Source: an uncultured bacterium
GTDB lineage: Bacteria; Actinomycetota; Thermoleophilia; BMS3ABIN01
NCBI GenBank assembly: GCA_913009925.1
Contig: CAJVWY010000097.1
Location: 1-5,302 of the forward strand
DNA length: 5,302 nucleotides
Reading direction: 5' to 3'
Shown: positions 1 through 5,302 of the stretch, piece by piece
Position numbering within the stretch: the stretch's first letter is position 1
How the letters are laid out: each line of letters starts with the position of its first letter
The notes under the pieces: generated by a model
Database searches by the model: none
The model's input: only the letters and a program-made list of their open reading frames with translations
What the model was told of the DNA's origin: nothing
Program-made: the position numbers and the translations under genes

Positions 1-3000
1 TGGCGCCTTCGGGAATGGCCGAAGTGGAGCTGGTCTTCGACAACAGCTGCGGCACCATCCCTCTGGATTTCTCCGAAGTCATGATCTCGCGCCGGCTCTA
101 TCGTGACGGTGACGGCCAATACTTCATTAACAAATCCGGCTGTCGTCTTATCGACGTGGGTGAGCTGCTGTCGGATGCCGGACTGGGGCGTGACGGCCAC
201 TCCATAATCAGTCAGGGCAAGGTTGATGCCGTCCTCGAAGGCAGATCCACGGAACGGCGTGCTCATATCGAAGAGGCCGCGGGCCTGGGCAAGTTTAAAA
301 AACGCCGCCGCCGCGCTGAGCGCAAGCTCGCCAGGGTGAAGAACAACCTGGAGAGGCTGGCCGACGTGGAGGAAGAGGTCCGGGTCAACCTGAGGCCGCT
401 CAAGAGGCAGGCCACGGCTGCGGAACGGTCCGCCAGGCTGGACCGCCAGATAGCCGTGGCCCGAGTCCGGCTGATCAAGGGGGTCATTGCCGGACTGGAC
501 CGGGAACTGTCGCTGGCCGAAGATGCGTCACGGCTAGCCGTGGAACGCCGGCGGCGATACGAGAAGCAGTTGGCGGATACAGCCGCCGAGCGGCGCCGTA
601 CCGAAGAGCTGCTGGCCGCCTCTCTCAAGGAACACAAGCAGATGGCGTCCCTTTTTTACAGCGTCAAATCGCAGCAGGAGGGCACGGAACAGCGCCGGGA
701 TACTCTGAGCCAGCGGCGGCGGATGCTGGCGCAGGCGGGCAAACGTGCTCAGGCCAGGATAGGCAATCTTCAGGGTCAGATAGAACGGGTGGAGGCCGAG
801 CTGGAACGGGCGCGTACCGAGCGCAGCGACGGCCTCATCCACCTGCGGAAAGTGGAGGCGGAGTTGGAGGCCAGGCAGCTGGAGCTGGCGCAGGCCGAAG
901 CGGAGCTGGAACGGCGGCGTCACGCCAACGAGGAGAAGAACCGCCGGCTGGGAGAGCTCAGCGCCCTTAAGGAAAGATGTATCCACCAGATAGATTATCT
1001 GGCGCAGCGCAAACAGAAACTGACCGTCGACATGGAGCAGGCCACCGGAGGACTGGAGAGAGGCAGGCATGAACTGGCTGACATGGAACAGAGGCTCGAC
1101 GGTGAACGGGAGCTGCTGGGACTGGAGCGGCGGAAGCTGGAACAGGCCCGGACAGCGGCATCAGAGGCTGCCGCCGCCTGTGACGGGATCAGGTCCAGGC
1201 GCGACCAGACCGCCAGTGAGTTGCGGCGGGTAAGCGAGGATCTGAAGATTGCCAAAGCCAGGCTCACCTTCATCAGCGACAGCGATCGCGACAGGTCGGG
1301 TCTGCCGGCGGCGGCCAAGAAGCTGGCTGCCGAACAGCAGTTGCAGGCCATAGTCGATCTCATCGAAGTGGAGCCCGGCTACGAGCGGGCCGTAGCGGCC
1401 GTGATGGGACGTATGCTGTTTGCCCTGGCCGTCGACGACCTGGAGGAGGCCGGCAGCCTGCTGGACGCGGTACGCGAGGAGAAGATGGGGAGCGTGGAGT
1501 TTATGCTGCCCGGAGAAGTGCCCGCCGCCCCTCGCCGTGAAGGAGAAGATTACCTGACAGACCATGTGCAGGTACCGGAACAGTGGGCGTCCCATATAAG
1601 CGGTGTCCTGCAAGGTGTGCGGGTAGTGGAACGGCCGCTGCGGGCGCCGGGGTCCGCCGGCGACGATTGGGTCACGCGGGACGGGGTCGTATACCACTCC
1701 GGGAGACGGTTGCTCAGCTACCGGGCGGAAACACCCACCTCCCTGGTGCTCAAACAGCGCAACGAGCGACGGCTGCTCGAGGAAGAGCGGCGGCAGACGG
1801 AACAACGTTTCAGTAAGCTGGAGGAGAACAAGGCCGCTCTGGACAGCGAGTACGAAGACGCCCTCGGGCGCAGCCGCGAAGCCGAGGACGCAGCCCGGAA
1901 CGCAACCACGGCATTGCGTGAGCTGGAGGAGGCACTGGCTGCGGGTGAACGCAGACAGAGGGTGCTGGAACAGGAGCTGGAGCTCAAGGAGAACAGCCTC
2001 AGCCATCTCGGGGCCGAAGCCGCGAAGATTGACGAGCAGGATAAGGATGCCAGGGAGCAGCTGGCCGAGGCGGAGCGTTCGCTGGCAAGGCTCGGTGTCG
2101 AGTCCGGATCTCCGCAAGGAGAGGAATCAGGGTTTGCCGAGTCGCGTGCGTCCCTGGCGAAAGAGGTGACGCAGCTGCAGATCGAGGCCGCCCGGGTGCG
2201 GGAGCGGGAGCAGGTGGCCGCCCGCACCCTGGACAGAGTCGGACCGGCCCTTGAGCGGCTGGTTGATGATCTGGCCGATTCACGTTTCCGCTATTCCGTC
2301 TACCGTCGCTTCGAGCCGGTGTGCGAACGGCTGGTGACCGTCATCGGCAGGCTGAAATCGTGCTACGACCAGGCGCTCGGCCGTATGGCGGAACAGCTCA
2401 AGGAAGCTGAGGGACTCAGCGACAAGCGCTCGGCCGGCCTGAGGGAACTTTCCCGGGCGGAGGCCGGATTGCAGCAGAAGCTGAGCCAGGCCAGCGACAG
2501 TTCGACGGAACGCGAGGTGGGGGTGGCCAAGCTGCGTGATCAGATGAGCGAACAGGAGGCGCAGCTGGAAGGTCTGAAGCAGAGGTTTGTCGACGCCGGT
2601 ATCGATGAGGTCGAGGCGGCGCCGGCGGAGGAGCAGGATGACGTCAGGACGCAGCTGGAACGCCTGGAGAGAAGGCGGGAGAACATCGGTCCGGTGAACC
2701 CCCTGGCCCAGCAGGAATACGAGGAGATGCTGGAGCGTCAGGAATTCCTGGCTGAACAACGCCAGGATCTGGAGAAAAGCATGGCTGACCTGGCCGGACT
2801 GATCAGGGACCTGACCGGCAGGATCGAATCTACCTTCAACGCAACCTTCGAGGCGGTGCGGCAGAACTTCTCCGAGGTTGTAAGTACCCTGTTTCCCGGC
2901 GGTGAGGGACGGCTTACCCTGGTCAAGCCGGAGACAGACGGCGCCAGCGACGTCCGGGAGGACGGAGGCGGCGAAACGGATGACGGTGGCGGGATGATGA

Positions 3001-3467
3001 CGGAAGAAGAGGAAGAGGACGCCGCCGCTGGTGTCTCCATCGATCAGCGGGGAATAGAGATCTCGGTCAAGCCGGCGCGCAAGACCGTGCGCAACCTGTC
3101 GTTGTTCTCCGGCGGTGAGAGGTCGCTGGTGGCCATAGCCTTTCTGTTCTCCATATTCCTCGCCCGGCCGGCGCCCTTCTATATTCTGGACGAGGTCGAG
3201 GCGGCGCTGGACGATACCAATATCGACCGGCTGCTGGTCATGCTTAGGAGCTTCCAGGACCGTACCCAGTTCATCGTCATAACCCACCAGAAGCGGACCA
3301 TGGAAGTAGCCGATACCCTGTATGGCGTAAGCATGGGCGCGGACGGCACCTCCAAGATCCTGTCGCGACGCATGAACGGCAATGATGCCGAGCTCTCCAG
3401 CGACGAGGCCGTCGGGGATGAAGAACCGGTGGAGGAGCCATCCCAGCCGGCGACTCTGGCAGGATAG
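1..3467 (+). CDS. smc: Chromosome segregation/condensin ATPase SMC (5'-partial)
   Basis: SMC is the ATPase of bacterial condensin; with ScpA/ScpB it compacts and segregates DNA. The reading frame is already open at the window edge (codons from position 3), so the true start, Walker A and R-loop (roughly 85-90 residues) lie upstream. Residues are numbered from the Met at position 15, which is internal, not a start. Visible parts are: end of the N-terminal ATPase half with Q-loop SIISQGKVD (Q67); coiled-coil arm ~85-428; hinge ~429-572 (DLIEVEPGYERAV near its start); return arm ~573-890; the GPVNPLAQQEYEEM turn from 892; ABC signature LFSGGERSL (1030-1038); Walker B FYILDEVEAALDD with D1059 and catalytic E1060; H-loop H1091. 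Oddities are a 30-residue acidic insertion (973-1002) and an acidic C-terminal tail. The signature and Walker B wording is of actinobacterial type. It is followed by ftsY after 12 nt. Identity is certain; the taxonomic reading is inference. Confidence 0.97.
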   Translation, partial: APSGMAEVELVFDNSCGTIPLDFSEVMISRRLYRDGDGQYFINKSGCRLIDVGELLSDAGLGRDGHSIISQGKVDAVLEGRSTERRAHIEEAAGLGKFKKRRRRAERKLARVKNNLERLADVEEEVRVNLRPLKRQATAAERSARLDRQIAVARVRLIKGVIAGLDRELSLAEDASRLAVERRRRYEKQLADTAAERRRTEELLAASLKEHKQMASLFYSVKSQQEGTEQRRDTLSQRRRMLAQAGKRAQARIGNLQGQIERVEAELERARTERSDGLIHLRKVEAELEARQLELAQAEAELERRRHANEEKNRRLGELSALKERCIHQIDYLAQRKQKLTVDMEQATGGLERGRHELADMEQRLDGERELLGLERRKLEQARTAASEAAAACDGIRSRRDQTASELRRVSEDLKIAKARLTFISDSDRDRSGLPAAAKKLAAEQQLQAIVDLIEVEPGYERAVAAVMGRMLFALAVDDLEEAGSLLDAVREEKMGSVEFMLPGEVPAAPRREGEDYLTDHVQVPEQWASHISGVLQGVRVVERPLRAPGSAGDDWVTRDGVVYHSGRRLLSYRAETPTSLVLKQRNERRLLEEERRQTEQRFSKLEENKAALDSEYEDALGRSREAEDAARNATTALRELEEALAAGERRQRVLEQELELKENSLSHLGAEAAKIDEQDKDAREQLAEAERSLARLGVESGSPQGEESGFAESRASLAKEVTQLQIEAARVREREQVAARTLDRVGPALERLVDDLADSRFRYSVYRRFEPVCERLVTVIGRLKSCYDQALGRMAEQLKEAEGLSDKRSAGLRELSRAEAGLQQKLSQASDSSTEREVGVAKLRDQMSEQEAQLEGLKQRFVDAGIDEVEAAPAEEQDDVRTQLERLERRRENIGPVNPLAQQEYEEMLERQEFLAEQRQDLEKSMADLAGLIRDLTGRIESTFNATFEAVRQNFSEVVSTLFPGGEGRLTLVKPETDGASDVREDGGGETDDGGGMMTEEEEEDAAAGVSIDQRGIEISVKPARKTVRNLSLFSGGERSLVAIAFLFSIFLARPAPFYILDEVEAALDDTNIDRLLVMLRSFQDRTQFIVITHQKRTMEVADTLYGVSMGADGTSKILSRRMNGNDAELSSDEAVGDEEPVEEPSQPATLAG

Positions 3468-3479
3468 GGCCGGGTTATC

Positions 3480-4478
3480 ATGGCGCGATCATGGCATGAA
3501 GTATTCAAGGGGGTGGACGAGTCATCCGGCGATGCGGCCGGGGTTACGGCTCGGACACAGGAAGAGGAAAAGAAAGGTTTCTTCGGGCGTCTGAAGGCAG
3601 GCATGTCCAAAAGCCGCAAGTCGATGCAGCAGCACCTGTCGGTGGTGATGTTCGACAGGCTGGACGCCGAACTCTGGGAGAACCTGGAGGAGACGCTGAT
3701 ATTCGCCGATTGCGGCGTCAAGAGCACGGTAGCCATCGTCGATCGTATGGAGAAGGCCGCCGGCGAGGGTGAGATCCGCAACCGCGAACAGTTCTATTCC
3801 CACCTGGAACAGGCGCTGGTGGATATGTTCGCTGACGGCGACTACCAGATCGATGTTTCCCACAAGCCCTCCGTGATCCTCATGGTGGGCGTGAACGGTA
3901 CCGGCAAGACCACCACCATCGGCAAGATAGCCTGGCACCTGCAGCGGGAGGGCAAGAGCGTGGTCATGGCGGCTGCCGACACCTTCCGCGCCGCTGCCAT
4001 CGAGCAGCTGAGCGAATGGGGCGAGCGTGCGGGATGCCCCGTTATAAAGCAGGAACGCGGCAGCGACCCCGCCGCCGTGGTCTACGACGCCATCTCCGCC
4101 GGCAGGTCGCGCGGCACCGACGTGATCATTGTCGATACCGCCGGCCGGCTGCATACCCAGGTCAATCTGATGGAGGAACTGAAGAAGATCCGCCGCGTCA
4201 TCGGCAAGCAGATCCCTGGTGCTCCGCACGAGACCTTGCTTACCGTCGACGCCACCACGGGTCAGAACGGACTCACCCAGGCGCGCCTGTTCGGCGACTC
4301 CGTCGGTGTCACCGGCGTGGTTCTCACCAAGCTGGACGGCACCGCCAAGGGCGGCATTGCCGTGGCCATATCGCACGAGCTGGGACTGCCCATCAAACTC
4401 ATCGGCGTAGGCGAGCAGATGGAGGACCTGAGGCCGTTCGACGCCGGTGATTTCGCCCGGGCTCTGTTCGAGGACTAA
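3480..4478 (+). CDS. ftsY: Signal recognition particle receptor GTPase FtsY
   Basis: FtsY is the SRP receptor. It binds the Ffh-RNA complex in a GTP-dependent way at the inner face of the cytoplasmic membrane and hands ribosomes making membrane proteins to the Sec translocon. The 332-residue protein has a short acidic A-domain (1-30), a basic amphipathic stretch KKGFFGRLKAGMSKSRKSM (31-49) of the kind that binds lipid, an N-domain helical bundle (~50-125), and the G-domain: G1 GVNGTGKTT (137-145, K143), G2 DTFRAAA (167-173), G3 DTAGR (219-223), G4 TKLD (283-286), and GVGEQMEDLRPFD closing the fold (309-321). Ffh is excluded because there is no methionine-rich M domain. The ATG at 3480 is the only reasonable start, since the next in-frame Met (residue 42) would remove the membrane-binding stretch. 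It lies 12 nt after the smc stop without a convincing Shine-Dalgarno (only GGATAGGG around 3462-3469), so translation may depend on coupling to smc. Confidence 0.98.
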   Translation: MARSWHEVFKGVDESSGDAAGVTARTQEEEKKGFFGRLKAGMSKSRKSMQQHLSVVMFDRLDAELWENLEETLIFADCGVKSTVAIVDRMEKAAGEGEIRNREQFYSHLEQALVDMFADGDYQIDVSHKPSVILMVGVNGTGKTTTIGKIAWHLQREGKSVVMAAADTFRAAAIEQLSEWGERAGCPVIKQERGSDPAAVVYDAISAGRSRGTDVIIVDTAGRLHTQVNLMEELKKIRRVIGKQIPGAPHETLLTVDATTGQNGLTQARLFGDSVGVTGVVLTKLDGTAKGGIAVAISHELGLPIKLIGVGEQMEDLRPFDAGDFARALFED

Positions 4479-4490
4479 GGCCGGTCGGGA

Positions 4491-4495
4491 AAGGA
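4491..4495 (+). promoter_or_regulatory. Ribosome binding site of crcB (decides TTG start)
   Basis: AAGGA sits 6 nt before the TTG at 4502 within the short ftsY-crcB gap. It is the only Shine-Dalgarno-like site near the gene, and its spacing fits TTG rather than the ATG at 4517, which would lie 21 nt away. Confidence 0.75.
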
Positions 4496-4501
4496 AATAT
4501 C

Positions 4502-4876
4502 TTGCAGAAACTGTTGATGGTAGGGTTGGGCGGTTTCCTGGGATCCGTGATGCGATACTGGCTCGGCGGTCTGGTGATGGACCGTGCCGGCACCACTTTC
4601 CCCTGGGGAACGTTCGCCATCAATATCTCCGGCAGTTTTATGATGGGGATACTGTTCGCTGTTGCCCTGGAGCGTTTCGCTGTCGGCGAGGGAACGCGTA
4701 TTTTTCTGGCCATCGGTTTTCTGGGCGCGTACACGACCTTTTCCACGCTGATGCTGGAGTCTTATACAATGCTGGAAGCGGGAAAGTTCCTGCTGGCGGG
4801 CATGGATATCGCCGCCAGTGTAGTCATGGGATTCTTCGCGTTTTATCTGGGTCTGGTCATAGGGAGGCTGGTATGA
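4502..4876 (+). CDS. crcB: Fluc/CrcB fluoride ion channel
   Basis: CrcB (Fluc) proteins are small inner-membrane channels that let fluoride leave the cell; they work as antiparallel dimers. The 124-residue product has four hydrophobic segments at about 3-25, 34-58, 65-93 (broken at the TTFS motif) and 97-121. Family motifs are complete in order: VGLGGFLGSVMRY (7-19, R18), GTFAINISGSF (36-46, with pore Asn N41), GFLGAYTTFST (72-82) and E86. The second phenylalanine of the usual TTFSTF pore motif is Leu (L83). The TTG at 4502 is preferred because AAGGA lies 6 nt upstream and it gives the usual N-terminus; an ATG at 4517 would trim the first helix and lack a Shine-Dalgarno. There is only one crcB copy here, so a homodimer is expected unless a partner lies elsewhere. 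It begins 23 nt after ftsY, which leaves no room for its own promoter or a fluoride riboswitch. Its stop overlaps the DUF190 start. Confidence 0.96.
   Translation: MQKLLMVGLGGFLGSVMRYWLGGLVMDRAGTTFPWGTFAINISGSFMMGILFAVALERFAVGEGTRIFLAIGFLGAYTTFSTLMLESYTMLEAGKFLLAGMDIAASVVMGFFAFYLGLVIGRLV
4861..4867 (+). promoter_or_regulatory. Ribosome binding site of the DUF190 gene
   Basis: AGGGAGG lies inside the last codons of crcB, 5 nt before the ATG at 4873. It is a strong match to the anti-Shine-Dalgarno sequence and supports 4873, not an earlier codon of the long open frame, as the start. Confidence 0.8.
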
Positions 4877-5223
4877 AGTTCGAGGGTAAAGGCAAGCTCA
4901 TCAGGATATTCATCGGCGAATCGGACAAGCGCGGGCGGCACCTGCTTTACGAAGTCATTGTCAAGCTGGCCCGGCAGCGGGGGATGGCCGGCGCCACGGT
5001 CTTCAAGGGCGTCGAGGGGTTCGGCGCCAACAGCCGCATCCACACCACCAGGGTGTTGAGGCTGTCCGAGGACCTGCCGGTGATGATCGAGATCGCCGAC
5101 ACCGAGGAGATGATCAGGGATTTCCTGCCCCATCTGGACGAACTGGTCACCGAGGGGCTCATTACCATGGAGAATGTTGAGATAATCAAGTATTCCCATA
5201 ATGATAGCGACGAGCAGGGATGA
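4873..5223 (+). CDS. DUF190 family protein, PII-like fold
   Basis: This 116-residue soluble protein has no signal peptide or membrane segment. It matches the DUF190 family along its length: GKLIRIFIGESDKRGRHLLY (7-26), then RGMAGATVFKGVEGFGANS (36-54), RIHTTRVLRLSEDLPVMIEI (55-74), and a C-terminal helix and strand ending VEIIKY. The family is about 100-120 residues, so this is full length. DUF190 structures have a ferredoxin-like fold resembling GlnB/PII signalling proteins; the biochemical role is not established. Genes of this family often sit beside crcB. Here the ATG overlaps the crcB stop as ATGA and has AGGGAGG 5 nt upstream, so the two are probably translationally coupled and made together. 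I infer a regulatory or sensor role towards the CrcB channel, but the sequence does not prove it. The open frame extends upstream to 4447 within ftsY and crcB; that extension is an out-of-frame shadow and is not coding. Confidence 0.95.
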   Translation: MKFEGKGKLIRIFIGESDKRGRHLLYEVIVKLARQRGMAGATVFKGVEGFGANSRIHTTRVLRLSEDLPVMIEIADTEEMIRDFLPHLDELVTEGLITMENVEIIKYSHNDSDEQG

Positions 5224-5302
5224 TGCTGAATCTAAAGGGGACGCTCCTAACTTACTAAACTTCAGCGGATTTTAAATAATGTTGTCAGTATTGTATACTA
5301 GG
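5224..5302. other. AT-rich intergenic tail
   Basis: By hand count 29 of 79 bases are G or C (about 37%), against more than 60% in the genes before it. No open reading frame or RNA gene is visible. Apart from the nested inverted repeat in its first half, it holds TATACT at 5294-5299, which looks like a -10 box but has no good -35 element 16-18 nt upstream. The stretch may be the left edge of an inserted element continuing beyond the window, or simply the intergenic space after the operon. Confidence 0.6.
5225..5266. repeat. Nested inverted repeat downstream of the operon (REP-like or weak terminator)
   Basis: An outer 6-bp inverted repeat, GCTGAA (5225-5230) and TTCAGC (5261-5266), encloses an inner hairpin AGGGGACGCTCCT (5236-5248): five base pairs including one G-T wobble, with a 3-nt loop. 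After the inner hairpin come two similar octamers in tandem, CTAACTTA (5247-5254) and CTAAACTT (5255-5262). It begins 2 nt after the DUF190 stop codon. The GGGGACGCTCCT core resembles palindromes I associate with IS200-like/RAYT transposase genes in bacterial genomes; that link is recognition, not proof. As a terminator it is poor: the stems are short and only four T follow (5270-5273). Both roles could apply. Confidence 0.4.

Noticed and set aside
15..17. ATG at 15 as the smc start
   Set aside because: The frame is open upstream and the SMC homology already runs at the edge; a start here would remove Walker A. It is an internal Met in a truncated gene.
1583..1816. Small + strand open frames inside smc (also 1918-2169) and inside ftsY (4016-4450, 4219-4410)
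   Set aside because: They are alternative-frame shadows of conserved coding sequence, without recognisable domains or convincing ribosome binding sites.
1161..2117. 318-codon open frame on the minus strand inside smc, with further long minus-strand frames at 2280-3287 and 3522-4376
   Set aside because: They lie antisense to unmistakable smc and ftsY sequence. Translations are rich in Leu, Arg, Ser and Gln with no recognisable domain, as expected from antisense frames in high-G+C codon usage.
4447..4872. Upstream extension of the DUF190 open frame, giving a 258-residue protein
   Set aside because: It overlaps the end of ftsY and nearly all of crcB in another frame. The DUF190 homology starts only at the Met at 4873, which has its own Shine-Dalgarno. 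It is not a CrcB-DUF190 fusion, because the frames differ.
5282..5299. TTGTCA and TATACT as a -35/-10 promoter pair
   Set aside because: They are only 6 nt apart, far below the 16-18 nt needed. TATACT alone, with no -35 at proper distance, is weak in an AT-rich stretch.

Overview
The window is about 62-63% G+C in its coding part. It carries four genes, all on the + strand and tightly packed, in the order smc (5' end cut off by the window edge), ftsY, crcB and a DUF190 gene. The gaps are 12 nt, 23 nt and a 4-nt overlap, so the whole stretch reads as one transcription unit. The only non-coding stretch is an AT-rich tail of 79 nt at the 3' edge.

The SMC protein carries signatures typical of Actinobacteria, such as EEAAGLGKFKKRRRRAERKLA after the Q-loop, DEVEAALDDTNID at Walker B and THQKRTMEVADTLYGVSM at the H-loop. 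The smc-ftsY order is common in Actinobacteria and Firmicutes. I infer a deep-branching, high-G+C actinobacterium (Thermoleophilia, Rubrobacteria or Geothermincolia-like), probably from a metagenome or an uncultured lineage. This taxonomic call is recognition by eye, not a search result.

Positions 1-3467 encode the condensin ATPase SMC without its first ~85-90 residues (Walker A lies off the window). It has both coiled-coil arms, a hinge, the C-terminal ATPase half with an acidic low-complexity insertion, and an acidic tail. Positions 3480-4478 encode FtsY, the membrane-associated SRP receptor GTPase, with all five G motifs intact. Positions 4502-4876 encode a single Fluc/CrcB fluoride channel, started at TTG behind a good Shine-Dalgarno. 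Its stop overlaps the start of a 116-residue DUF190 protein (4873-5223), a small soluble family with a PII-like fold.

SMC and FtsY are housekeeping genes for chromosome compaction and membrane-protein targeting. The crcB-DUF190 pair is a separate module riding on the same transcript. Nothing between ftsY and crcB could hold a fluoride riboswitch, so fluoride export here looks constitutive. The most interesting hypothesis is that the DUF190 protein acts on the CrcB channel, as PII proteins act on the AmtB transporter. After the operon, base composition falls to ~37% G+C, and a nested palindrome there resembles REP-type sequences found with IS200-like/RAYT transposases. I see no tRNA, rRNA, CRISPR array or complete mobile element.
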